The translations under genes and the position numbers were made by a program. DNA of 64,000 bases, from the NCBI GenBank assembly GCA_030512295.1, contig JAULSR010000001.1, positions 1,612,001 to 1,676,000 of the forward strand. The letters run 5' to 3'. The notes beneath the pieces are model-generated. The model saw only the letters and a list, made by a program, of their open reading frames with translations, was not told the origin of the DNA and made no database searches. This DNA is from Bombardia bombarda. Lineage: Eukaryota; Ascomycota; Sordariomycetes; Sordariales; Lasiosphaeriaceae. Position 1 is the first letter of the stretch. The number at the start of each line of letters is the position of its first letter. Shown here in pieces: positions 53,476-64,000 of the stretch.

Positions 53476-55504
53476 TTAAAACCTAGACTTCTCCTTCTTC
53501 CTCTCGCTCGCCCTCTCCTCATCCCTCTTCTGCCTCTTCCTGCTCTCCTGCGCAATCATATCGCTCAGATCCTCATCATAGCTCGCCGACCACTGCGCCC
53601 CGGGCCCTTCCTCCCTCCTCGTAGCCTCGTACCTCCTCCTCACATCGTCCTTGCTGATCCCGCCCTGCGCCGACAGCGCGTCCGGGTCCAGCGCCACGTC
53701 CACATCGCCCGGCTTCTTGCGCTTGCGGCCCGCGTCGTCGTCCTGCCCCAACACGGGCACAGCCAGCCCATGCCCAGGAGACGGCCCGTGCTTGGAGAGG
53801 TCATACGTCTTGTCGCTGCCAAAGAAGCCCTCGACGCGCGCCTGCCGCTCGGGAATGACCTGGTACGCGGAGCGCGGGCCGGCGTAGCTGCTCTCCTCCG
53901 TCTCGATGCCGCCGCGCCGCGTCTTGCGCAGGTCGAGCTCGCCCGCCATGCTGGTCTCGACGCCCGAGGGCGCGTGGTCCGTCATAACGGTGCTGGCGTA
54001 GCCGCCTGGTGTTTCCAGACCCGTCATGGTTTCTGTGCCGCCCGGTGGCATGTCTCCGTCTTCGTCGTCTGACTCCTCTTCTTCTTCTGATTCCTCCTCC
54101 TCTGACTCCTCGGCCGGCGGCTGCAGCTCGCCCCACAGGGTGCGCTCGACCACCTCGCCCCCGCCGTTGGCGGTAGGCACCATCAGAGGGGGCGCCATTG
54201 CTTGATGTGGTTGCTGCTGCCCTCCTTGCTGGAACGGTGCACCAGCAGCAGCAACACCCGGCTGGCCCGGCTGGCCGGCCATGATGCCAAAGATGTCGCC
54301 ACCATAGAGCGGCCTGTTGTACTCGTCCAGGGGCGGTTTGCCCCACTGGCCGGGCTGGAAGCCCCAGTTGGCGCCCGGGGGCAGCGGGGCGTTGAGCCCT
54401 GGGATCTTGAGGGTCGGGTACGAGGGCGGGGGGCCGACGCGCTGCTGCTGGAGGAGCCAGGGGGGCGGGAAGCCGGGCTGCATCCCAAGCGCCTCGCGGA
54501 GGGCCTCGGTGATGTCGCCGGGCTTGAAGACCCTGTAGTCGGCCTCCCACTCTTTGCCCTCGTAGTAGACGTCGCCGAAGCGGGTCAGCTCGGGCTTGGT
54601 CTGGTGGCGGAAGAAGGCGTCGTAGAGGCGCTGGTAGTCGATGTCGAGCTTGCCCATCTTTGGCTGGACGCGCTCGCGCTGCTTCTGCTTGAGGGTCTGC
54701 TCCGCCTGCTTCTCGAGCACGGCGTCGCGCATCTCGGTGATGCCCGTGTCGGCGATGAACTTGGGCAGCTTGAAGGGCGGCTTCTCGATGCCGCGCTTGC
54801 TCGAGAGGTACTCGCGCTTGAGCGCCCAGTGGCTGGGCACGGGCACGATGTTGCGCTGCGCCTTGATCTGCACCAGCAGGCGCGGGTCTGACGAGGAGAC
54901 GTCCTGCCACTCGACTACCTCGGGGTTTTGGACTAGGGCCTTGAGCTCGGCGATGGACAGCTTGTTCAGCTTCTTGCGCTTCTTCTTGGACATTTGGTCC
55001 GCGTCCTCGTCCTCGTCGGGGATCTCGTTGTCCTCGTCGAAGAAGACCTCGCCCTTGTTGCCGGCGTTGGCCTCCCTTGTGATCTCGTCGTCTTCGACTG
55101 TGGTGCCGAACTTTTCGAATATGCTCTTGTACATGGCGAATCTCGGGTCGTTCTCGTTAAAGCGCACGTCGTCGTCGTTGGTTTCTGTCGGCCCATCCGC
55201 ATCGATCTTGTCCGACGCGCCGGGCTCCTTCTTGACCTCGAGATCAGTGGCCTTGTCGGCTGTGGTGGTGGGCTCTTGTCCATCGACTGTCGCCTCGGTC
55301 TTTGGTCTATCCTGGACTTCTGGAGCTTGGGTTTTGGATTCATCCTGCATGGCGGGTTAGCTAGTGTACCGATTAGGACGATGTCAAAACAAAATAGAGG
55401 GAGTGAAGTAGGTAACGGGTGCGACAAACCTCGGGCTGTGTCTTTTTCTGCTCCTTCTTCTTCAACCGGCGCATTTGGTTCTTGGTCATCTTGGGGGCCG
55501 CCAT
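53476..55504 (-). CDS. CUS1: Splicing factor 3b subunit 2 (CUS1/SAP145)
   Basis: Exons 55430-55504 and 53476-55344 give 647 residues. Exon 1 is MAAPKMTKNQMRRLKKKEQK, the usual basic start; the intron has a GTTTGT donor and TGCAG acceptor. The acidic N-terminal part leads to the DUF382 region (about 143-260: KLNKLSIAELKALVQNPEVV, VPVPSHWALKREYLSSKRGI, PFKLPKFIADTGI). The PSP domain lies at about 296-358 (FKPGDITEALREALGMQPGF, LKIPGLNAPLPPGANWGFQP). The C-terminal third is acidic then Lys/Arg-rich. SF3B2 is part of the SF3b complex of U2 snRNP, acting at branch-site recognition. Confidence 0.95.
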
Positions 55505-56322
55505 CTTGGGCTGCGGAGAGCCAATCGGCCCTAATATATTGGTTGAGATCCAGAAAATACAGACAGAGGGGCGGTATTAAATGTGCCGGGGTTATGGATC
55601 GGTGCGATGCGATGCTGGTGATTGTATTAGAGATATGGATAATGGCGTCTGATCTTTTACTGGAGCGACACGCGATTTCGGCTGGCTGGCGCCTTCCTTC
55701 TTTGCATGCTGCCTCCAAAAGTTTGAGCAAGCTTGCCGCGCTGCGCTGTGGCTGGTAAGTATCATGTACCTCCAACTTTGGATGCGGGATGCCAATATGT
55801 GGCTGAAACATGCATCCAATGTGGCGGTGCAGACGCAAGGCTGGGAACACCCCTGGCCAAACGCGTGCTGGCGTGGTGGCCCCTGAAGATTGGATTGGCA
55901 GATGGGCCAAGATTGGGGAGAAGCTTATAATTCTTATCGAATGAGTGGAGGAGGATGGAGCGCTGCTAGCACCGCTGCTAGCACCGCCGCTGCTAGGTGT
56001 CGGGAGCCTTGAATAAGCGGCACTCGAACGTCTCATAAAATTACATTCCCTTCGGCGATCTGCATTGCTCAATGATTTAACTGCAAGCCCAATCGTTTCT
56101 GCCTTGTTGCAAAGAAAAGGAAAGAAAAAGAGGCAATGACCCGAAGCTGGTAGTTTTGGCGCGACAGCAAACCTAATCGCAATTCGCAATTCGCATCCGG
56201 CACTCGCTTTCTCTTCCCCACGCTCGTTTTGAACCCCCTCCCCCCCTCCCCCCTGATAGACATCTCCCCTCCCCTTGTTCTGCGCGAGCCTGCCTACCTC
56301 TGAGAACCGGTCACCGCAACCA
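55505..56322. promoter_or_regulatory. Divergent promoter of SF3B2 and the transporter
   Basis: 818 bp between divergent start codons, without exons. It contains a short GCTGCTAGCACC tandem repeat near 55962-55998. Confidence 0.55.
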
Positions 56323-58315
56323 ATGCCGCATTCGACGTCGACCTCGCTCTCGGGCGCGGCGGCTGGCTCGTCGATGCGCGCCGCCTCGCTCAATCGCTCT
56401 TCCAACCTCAAGCCTCATCATGACACGAATGGCGCCGCCACAAGTAATGGGGATGCAGCAAGCGGCGGCACAGAAAAGTTTCCCGACTTCGACGCCGGGC
56501 ATATACACTCCAACGGACGCGCCCCAAGTCCACGGAGACAGAATGGATACGGCGGACAACACAGCAATGGCACCGCCCAGCCGGCGGCAGCAGATCGATG
56601 GCACCCGCGAAGGGACAGCCGAGTAAGGTGGGATCAAGGCCCGCCTCCTTCCTCCTCCTCCTCCTTCGGCCACGGGAGGCAGAAGAGTGTCACAAACGCC
56701 ATCCGCCACATGCGGTCTGGGAGCATGAGCCAGAACGCCCACGAGATCGCGGATGCGCTCCGCGCCCCGGTTTCCTATAGACTTGTTGTATGCTCTCCCC
56801 CTTCAGTCCCAGTCCTACATATACGTGCGCGCAAAAAAAAAAAAAAAAAAAAAAAAAAAAGACTTTCAAGCTCATATGCTGATCCATCCCCGTGCTTTAT
56901 ATGTTTAGACGCTCTGCATGATGTGGTACTGGTCCTCGGCCCTCACCAACACATCCTCCAAAACCATCCTCACCACCTTCGACATGCCCGCCACCCTGAC
57001 CCTCGTCCAGTTCGCATTCGTCTGCTCCTACTGCATCACGCTCTCCTGGCTAGCCTCGGTCTTCCCGCGCCTGCGCACCGCCATCCCGCAGCTCAAGCAC
57101 CCCCTCCGCTACCCCTCCAGGGATGTCATCGTCACCACCATGCCCCTGGCCGCCTTCCAGATCGCCGGCCACCTCCTCAGCTCGACCGCCACCTCCAAGA
57201 TCCCCGTCTCCCTCGTCCACACCATCAAGGGGCTCTCCCCCTTATTCACCGTCCTGGCCTACCGCCTCATCTTCGACATCCAGTACCCCCGCGCCACCTA
57301 CCTCTCCCTCGTGCCCCTGACCATCGGCGTCATGCTCGCCTGCTCCGGCAAGCACAGCCTGCTCGGCGGCGAGTTCCTCGGCATCATCTACGCCCTCATC
57401 GCCACCGTCATCTTCGTGACCCAAAACATCTTCTCCAAGCGCCTCTTCAACGAGGCCGCCCGCGCCGAGGAGCTCGGCTTCGGCGCCCAGACCCGCAAGC
57501 TCGACAAGCTCAACCTGCTCTGCTACTCGTCGGGCATGGCGTTCGTGCTCACCTGTCCCATCTGGCTCTGGAGCGAGGGGTTCGGCATCATTGGCGATTT
57601 CCTGTGGGACGGCTCGGTCGACCTGGCGCGCAGCCCGGACTCGTTCGACCACGGCCGGCTGACGCTCGAGTTCATCTTCAACGGCACGTTCCACTTTGCG
57701 CAGAATATCTTGGCGTTTGTGCTGCTGTCCATGGTCTCGCCCGTCACGTACTCGGTCGCCAGCCTCATCAAGCGCGTGTTTGTGGTGGTGGTTGCGATAT
57801 TGTGGTTCCGCAGCCCCACGACGCGCGTGCAGGCGTGCGGCATCGCGCTGACTTTCTTGGGGCTGTATCTGTATGATCGCAGCAGCGAGCGGAACAAGGC
57901 TGACCAGCGCGCGAGGGCGTTGACGGATCTGAGCGGCAAGGTCGATGTGCCTATCCTGCCGCTTAATAATGGCAGTAGTAAGCAGGCGATGTCATCATCG
58001 GGGCTCGCGTCGGTCGGACAGAGCGCCGCGGCGGTGTTTGATAGTAGTCCGGCGGCTATCATGATGGGGGCCATGCCGATGCAGGCGACGTATGCCAATG
58101 GCGTGCATCATGCGGGTGTGAATGGCGGTGATATGAAAAGGTCGGATGACATCGGTGGGGATAGTGGTGGCGGGCGTGGCCGTATGAGGGGTATGAGCAA
58201 CGCGAGCTGGCTGCCGCCGGGGACGAGACAGGAGCATACGTGGCGCATGGGTGATGGGAATGGTGTGGCGACGGCGGGGAGTGGTGGTGGTGTTGCTGCT
58301 GTTGTTGCGTCATAG
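56323..58315 (+). CDS. Triose-phosphate-transporter family membrane protein (SLY41-like)
   Basis: Exons 56323-56787 and 56909-58315 give 623 residues, phase-0 junction. Residues 1-155 are Ser/Asn/Gly-rich and cytosolic-looking. From about 156 to 500 there are ten or so hydrophobic segments: MMWYWSSALTNTSSKTILTT, LVQFAFVCSYCITLSWLAS, AAFQIAGHLLSSTATSKIPV, SLVHTIKGLSPLFTVLAYRL, VSPVTYSVASLIKRVFVVVV, ACGIALTFLGLYLYDRSS. This order and these motifs (VSLVHTIKGLSPLFT, SPVTYSVASLIKRV) fit the TPT/SLC35 family, closest to yeast SLY41, an ER/Golgi-membrane protein. Substrate not deducible. The tail is Gly/Met-rich. The intron carries a 28-base A run at 56833-56860. Confidence 0.9.
56833..56860. repeat. 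28-base poly-A run in intron
   Basis: An uninterrupted A tract within the only intron of the transporter gene, about 50 bp before the acceptor. Could reflect an old retro-insertion or simple slippage. Confidence 0.85.
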
Positions 58316-59236
58316 TTGTGCTTTTGGTGCTGTTGACTTTTTTGTTATGATTTCTACATGGCTATTGTTTTTTGTTCTATTTCTATTCTTGTTTCTGTTC
58401 TTTCTTGATTTCCCCCTTTCCCCCTCCCTCATTCCTGTAATGGGAAAGTTGGAGGATCTTTGAACATAACACTTAATACGCACTTTCTATTGGTACTTTT
58501 TGTTATTTTCTCATGAGCAAGCATGCAAGCGAGGGTGTATGATGGCGTCATCGCGTTGTGTGTATGTACATTTTACGCGGACGTACGTACGTGCATACTG
58601 GGCGGTGCCTTTCTGTCGGGGTTTGAATCTGCGGAGGTTGTTCTAAAAAAGACAGACAAAAGGGAAGGGAAGAGGAATCAGAACACGACGACCGACCCAG
58701 ACGAGACGAGCACGAGCAAAGAAGAAGGGATAAAGGAAGAAGAAAAACTACAACTGTTAGCCTTAGAGGAGGATTGTATATCACGTTTATAGTAGTAGTT
58801 TTGTTACTTCTACTGCTGCTTCTAGTTATCGGTTTGCATAGAGCCGGTGTCTCTCTCTACCTTTGGTATATGTACATACATGGGATCCATATCATGGTGC
58901 GTTTTCCTGAGATCTTGCTTGTTTCGCTCTTCTCCATACACACCCATACATATTTACACTCTTCTCCCTTTTATTCAGTTGCCATCCATCGATCGCAACC
59001 ACTACAGGCAGGAAGGAGGGGGCGTCGCCCTCCATGAGAGAAAGATAGGATAGGAAACCAGCGTTTTGTGCTTTTCCTTTCTGTTTCTTTTCCATTACTG
59101 AGAGATCAGGGGGCAAAATCCAATATTGTATATTGAAGCAGGAGATGTAGCTGCAATGAAGCTTTTGGTCACCGACAAGACAGATCATCTTTACCTCCCA
59201 TTTCCCTCTCCCTCCCTCCTCATGTATCCCCACCCA
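58316..59236. other. Convergent 3' region, no gene seen
   Basis: 3' regions of the transporter (plus) and the esterase (minus). T-rich and A/G-rich simple stretches; no exon. Confidence 0.5.
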
Positions 59237-60312
59237 TCAAAGCCCAAACCAAGCCTCGCTCGCAGTCAAGTTGCTCGGCACGCTGTGCCCCACGCCCGTG
59301 GCATAGATGCCCTGCAGGTGGTCGCCGTAGTTGTCGGTCTGGTAGTTGCGCTCGGGGTAGTTCTTGACGGAGCTGGACGGGGTGGCGCTGACGTTGAAGA
59401 CGTTTGTCCACTGCTTGATCTGCTCCTGGTAGTTCTGGGGCGCGATAGTGCCGTCGGCGCTGCCGTGCCAGATCTGCATACGCGGCCGCGGGCCGTTGTA
59501 GCCGGGGTACATGTTGCGCGCCACGTTGCCCCAGGCCTCGGCCGTCGCCCGGCTCTGGCCCCCGCTGCAGCTGTTGTTCCACGCCGCCACGCCGCCCGAC
59601 GAGCTGACGAAGCAGCCTGCCGCCACGCCGCTGTAGAGCGAGACAGCAGAGATGAGCTCGGGGTAGGTGGCTGCTAGGGCGTTGGACATCATTCCTACAT
59701 GACAGGTGTTAGTAAACAAGAGATGGTGGGGTGAAAAGGGGGAAAGAAAATAGAGATGAGAACATACCACCCGAACTGCCCCCCGTGACAAACACCTTTG
59801 CCGGATCCGCCTTGTACTTTTCAATCCCGTACAGAATCATATTGGCGATGGCCTGCGTATCGCCGCCGCCGTTGTGCTTGAGCGAGCGAGCGCTCGACAC
59901 GTCCCAGCAGGTGCCGCTGTGGGGCGAGCTGGGCCATATCGTGATGTACCCCTTCTTGTCGGAGCCCTGGTGCCAGGGAATCTTTGAGTTGCGGAAGTAG
60001 GACTCGGCCGTCGACTGGCACGAGTGGATCACCACGATGAGCGGCGGGTTCTCGACCACCTTGTCGGGGACGTACACCCACCTACATGGGTCAAATCAGT
60101 TCTATGCTGTCCATGTACGTCCGTACGTAGAGACTCTAATCAGGTAGAAGAAAGAGAAGGGAGAGTCAAGATGGAGGGGAAAAGACAACTAACATATCAA
60201 CCTTGCTTGTCGCATTGTTCGGATATGTCACCTTGGTGAGCGCGGCGCCCATGACGGACGACGTCGCGGCCAAGAGGCCCGTCAGTAGCGTAGGGATGAT
60301 GGGTGTGTACAT
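59237..60312 (-). CDS. Secreted CE1 acetylxylan/feruloyl-type esterase
   Basis: Exons 60194-60312, 59768-60081 and 59237-59694 give 296 residues, the normal size for catalytic-domain-only CE1 acetylxylan esterases. Residues 1-22 (MYTPIIPTLLTGLLAATSSV) are a signal peptide. The catalytic domain has PLIVVIHSCQ, the nucleophile motif TGGSSGGMM (Ser about 142, with an intron right after it), the aspartate region WHGSADGTI and a late His (GVGHSVPS). PGYNGPRPRMQIWHG and AWFGL at the C-terminus are typical. No cellulose-binding module follows. The enzyme would act outside the cell, removing acetyl (or feruloyl) groups from xylan. Introns have GTTAGT and GTATGT donors. Confidence 0.93.
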
Positions 60313-61415
60313 CTTGTCGTTTATTATCTTCCTATCACACACCCAGGCAAAGAAGGCAGACAGACAAGTAGAAAAAGCCAAGACACGAGAAAATGCCAAA
60401 GAGTAGTCACTCCCCATACTTATACCCATCCATCCATATTTCCCCTTCTCAATCAAACCCCCCCGCCTATACTCTATAAAAGAGCAGCTAGCTCTCTCCA
60501 TCATCCGCCATGTATGTTGCGCAGTACTGTTATTCATCTATATCCATCTATCCATCTATACTCCCCTGCCCATCATGTCAATTCCTCCCCTCTCCTGTAC
60601 CCCACGCCATGTACGCCGCGTCTGTCAATCAGTCAGTCAGTCACGATTTGCGGGGAAGACAGATGTATAAAAAGCTTGTTTGGTTGTCAAAATAATTAAT
60701 TAGGTTGCATAGTACTCATAGGGACTGGGAGGTACAACTGAATACCGATATGCCCGTGCCGCTCAATTGCCGTAAAAGTCAGAGCCCGAAATGGTGAAAA
60801 CAAAGGGGACATGGACAGCCGCCAGAAACAAGAGAGGAAAAAATCCACCAAACAGAGAGTGCGGATGAACACTCGTCGTCGGCTAAAGGTAGACTGATTG
60901 TTGGCATAGTACCACGCTCAGTTTGCCGCTCCAATGGCACAGTCCCCACAGACCCGACAATGATCCATCCCTGTGTGCGGATCTACCCACCAAGAAGCAA
61001 ATCATGTCGAATACCTGCCGCGGGCTCCATGGTCCAAATAAATACATGTCGAGCCATAGTCATATCGTCGAGGTTTGTCGGTTTGGTTATATAGGTACAC
61101 ATCTCACGTGAAATCATAGAGATACGTCACACTATACAAAACATCTATATGTATAAATGCCATATCAACACCAAACCACCCACTCACTCCAAGATTTGTT
61201 GGTTCCGGGTTTCACCCCTCTGACTGCCTTGAACGTCACGGGAAATAAGTATAGAAAATGCCGCTCGCAAGGCAGGATATAGAGGAAATGACTTGATTGA
61301 TACACAGCTCACAAAAGAAAACTTCACTGAGCTAGGACCTCCCCCGGGAACCTCTTTTCACTTCTATACACAGGCCACCCGCTTCCGCGTCCCGGGAATT
61401 TTAAAATCCACTAAA
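60313..61415. other. Esterase promoter and ATP synthase 3' region
   Basis: No gene seen. The left part is the esterase promoter and leader (TATAAAA near 60475-60481, about 165 bp before the ATG). The right part is the 3' region of the ATP synthase gene. Confidence 0.5.
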
Positions 61416-63563
61416 TTAAGCGTTCTTCTCCAGGTCGGCCAAAATCTTCTCACCCTTCTCCCGTGCTGACGCAAAGTCGCCAACCATGTAGAAAGCACCC
61501 TCGGGCATGTTGTCGCCCTCGCCACTAAGAATAGCCTGGAAAGAGGCGATGGTGTCCTTAAGGTCGACAAGCTTGCCCTCGATACCAGTGAAGACCTGGG
61601 CAACGGTGAAAGGCTGCGACAGGAAACGCTGGATCTTACGGGCACGCTCGACGGTGAGCTTATCGGCTTCAGAAAGCTCGTCCATACCAAGAATGGCAAT
61701 GATATCTTGTAGGGACTTGTACTCCTGGAGGATCTGCTGGACACGGGTGGCGGTCGCGTAGTGCTCCTCACCGACAATACGGGGGTCGAGCATACGAGAC
61801 TTGGAGTCGAGGGGATCGACGGCGGGGTAGATACCCAACTCGGAGATACCACGGGACAAGACAGTGGTGGCGTCAAGATGGGCGAAGGTGGTGGCGGGCG
61901 CAGGATCAGTCAGATCGTCAGCGGGGACGTAGACGGCCTGGACGGAGGTAATAGAGCCCTTGTTGGTGGTGGTAATGCGCTCCTGCATCTGTCCCATGTC
62001 GACGGCGAGGGTGGGTTGGTAACCGACGGCGGAGGGGATACGTCCGAGAAGAGCAGACACCTCGGAACCAGCCTGGGTGAAGCGGAAAATGTTGTCGATG
62101 AAGAGGAGCACTACAAAATGGTCAGCATCGATTTTTTTTCGAATCTTCAATAGAAATTTTCTTTACCATCCTGGCCCTCAGCATCACGGAAGTACTCAGC
62201 AACGGTCAGACCGGTGAGAGCGACACGGGCACGAGCTCCTGGGGGCTCGTTCATCTGTCCAAAGACAAGTGCCACCTTGGACTCGCCATCAAGCTGAATG
62301 ACGGAAGTCTCCTGCATCTCGTGGTACAGATCGTTACCCTCACGGGTACGCTCGCCGACACCGGTGAAGACGGAGTAACCACCGTGAGCCTTGGCGATGT
62401 TGTTGATGAGCTCCTGGATGAAGACAGTCTTGCCGACACCAGCACCACCGAAGAGACCAATCTTTCCACCACGGGCGTAGGGAGCGAGGAGATCGACAAC
62501 CTTGATGCCAGTGACGAGAATCTCGGCAGTGGTGGACTGCTCGATGAAAGCGGGAGCCTCGGCGTGGATAGGGAGTCTCTTCTCGGACTTGATGGGTCCG
62601 CGCTCGTCGATCGGGTCACCGGTGACGTTCATGATACGTCCGAGAGTGGCATGGCCGACGCTATATTGGTATCATGGTCAGCTAGTGGTCCCGATACACT
62701 CGTTTACAGACCCTGCCCCAGACGCAGACGGGCCTGTGAAAGGTTAGACCCACGGAATTGTGATGGGCGCGCCAGCTGTAAATAACGGGTTAGCCACATG
62801 TCATTTTGTTGATGGAAAAGGTGGGCAAGAAAACTTACTGTCGCTGGCCTTGGCGCCACGAACGAGACCCTCGGTACCTAGAAAAATCGTTCAGAAAATG
62901 TGTTTGAGGTAGTCGGATAGCATGGAAAACACACCGTCCATGGCAATACATCTGACGACAGACTCGCCGAGATGTTGCTGCGATGGGTTAGCCTGGCAAA
63001 TGGGGGTTCTGATATGTTGGTGCCAAGACGTACGGAGACTTCGAGGACGAGCTTCTGGCCATTGTTGGTGCACTCAAGGGCGTTAAGAATGGGAGGGAGC
63101 TTCTCGGTGTCGAACTTGACTGTCGAGTGCGTCAGTATGATTGAGCGCGGCGTCGTGGAGAGCGACGGGGGCGGGCTGCTCTTGAGGTATTTATACTACT
63201 GACCATCGACGACGGCACCTGTGGGTGGTTGGTATGTTAGCCGGACAAATTTCTCTCATCTCTCGCGCGCATTGTTGACAGAACAGGACAGGGAGCGAGC
63301 TTACCAATGACCTGGTAGATCTTGCCATCACCAACGCCGGCGGAGGAGGCCCATCTGCTGAGGGCAGGAACCCGGAGGGTGGCCGGGCGAACGGCGCGGG
63401 TCGCTGTCGCCGCGAAGGAAGGACGAGCCGCCCGGGCGAAGGCGGAAATGCCGCTGCGTTGAGAAAAGGGCTTGCATCAGCTCAATTGATCCCAATTGGC
63501 GCCGATATGACTCGACAATGGTGACAATGGCTCAAAACTCTGCAAAACTCACCTCTTGAACAT
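61416..63563 (-). CDS. ATP2: Mitochondrial F1-ATP synthase subunit beta
   Basis: Nine exons: 63553-63563, 63305-63453, 63204-63218, 63034-63119, 62935-62977, 62839-62877, 62754-62775, 62167-62660 and 61416-62110. They sum to 1554 nt, 517 residues. The start (MFKSGISAFARAARPSFAAT) is an Arg/Ala/Ser-rich mitochondrial presequence. Then GKIYQVIGAVVDVKF, the Walker A motif GGAGVGKT, GERTREGNDLYHEM, Walker B LLFIDNIFRFTQAGSE, and the DELSEAD loop (GMDELSEADKLTVERARKIQ). It is the catalytic subunit that makes ATP from ADP and phosphate in the mitochondrial matrix. Five exons are 11-43 nt long, all fixed by exact frame and by the near-invariant protein. Confidence 0.97.
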
Positions 63564-64000
63564 CTTGACGATGGTAAGCGCGGGCTTGGGATGGGTGGAT
63601 GTGCAATCAAGGAGAGATGGCGTTTGAAGAGGAAAGAAACGGGTGTCGAAAATCTCTCGACGAGCTTCGGTTAGAAGCTGCGGAGCTCCTCAACAGGCCA
63701 CGTGACCTGCTCGGAATGAAAAGCGGGTCCAAATCCCTTCGCCCAGCGAGCCTTGACCACTGTTTCCCTTCTTTTCTCCCTCCTTTTCTGGCACGCCAGA
63801 GACGCCAGCTTCCGTCACTTCCCGTCCGTCAGCCAAGCCGGTTGTTACGGGGAGCGAAAGCACAGGGCACTTTTTCTGCGCCTTGTCGCCTGTCAAAACA
63901 TGCCAATCCTGCACCATGCATCTTGATGTTTTGATCCTTTTTTTTTCTTCAACTCACTTCCATAGCCTGGGGAATGGACCACACTGCATCATTTCGAGGC
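63564..64000. other. ATP2 promoter, no further gene seen
   Basis: 5' leader and promoter of the ATP synthase gene; C/T-rich tracts near 63760-63830. Nothing else recognised before the window ends. Confidence 0.5.

Noticed and set aside
53801..54910. 369-codon minus-strand frame inside SF3B2
   Set aside because: Shifted frame of the well-recognised SF3B2 coding sequence, rich in Arg/Ala/Pro as expected for a GC-rich shadow.

Overview
The window reads as nuclear DNA of a filamentous ascomycete, most likely a Sordariomycete. Genes are monocistronic with small introns (about 50-190 nt), GTRNGT-type donors, CTAAC/CTGAC branch points and pyrimidine-rich 5' leaders. One gene is a Polycomb PRC2 subunit (SUZ12), which is typical of filamentous fungi. 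I found no rRNA, tRNA or CRISPR array and no intact transposon. Exon models below were built by hand from splice signals and reading-frame bookkeeping.

Region 1 (1-20 kb) is an unusual cluster of small DNA-binding-type genes. Four resemble the fungal Myb_DNA-bind_8 type (3140-3848 minus, 5655-6388 plus, 16154-17094 plus, 18869-19868 plus). A fifth (12552-13739 minus) has a related small helical domain ending QHFQGLRRAQ. Between them, at 9049-11731 on the minus strand, is the main discovery: seven tandem exons (V7 to V1), each with its own ATG, a ~50-residue partial domain and a splice donor. All seven lengths are 2 mod 3. Only one downstream exon pair (C1 at 9129-9362, C2 at 9049-9064) supplies the rest of the domain (QHLQKLRRKE) and a basic tail. 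Spliced to C1, every V exon completes the same domain in frame. This looks like an array of alternative first exons sharing a constant 3' part, like animal protocadherin or UGT1A loci in layout, here diversifying the front of a putative nucleic-acid-binding domain.

Region 2 (20-25 kb) is gene-free, with AT-rich patches and microsatellites.

Region 3 (25-64 kb) is mostly ordinary housekeeping: a conserved fungal protein of unknown function, a Fic protein lacking the catalytic His, a coiled-coil protein with an Arg/Asp repeat N-terminus, RVB2 (AAA+ ATPase), LIN1 (GYF, U5 snRNP), UFD1, an F-box/LRR protein, SUZ12 with a C-terminal PHD finger, SF3B2/CUS1, a triose-phosphate-transporter family protein, a CE1 acetylxylan esterase, and mitochondrial ATP synthase beta (nine exons). 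LIN1/UFD1 and SF3B2/transporter are divergent pairs that probably share promoters.

Two genes (5655 and SUZ12) are each broken by one missing C in an identical GCCCCCAA context, which suggests a systematic homopolymer error in the assembly rather than real mutation.
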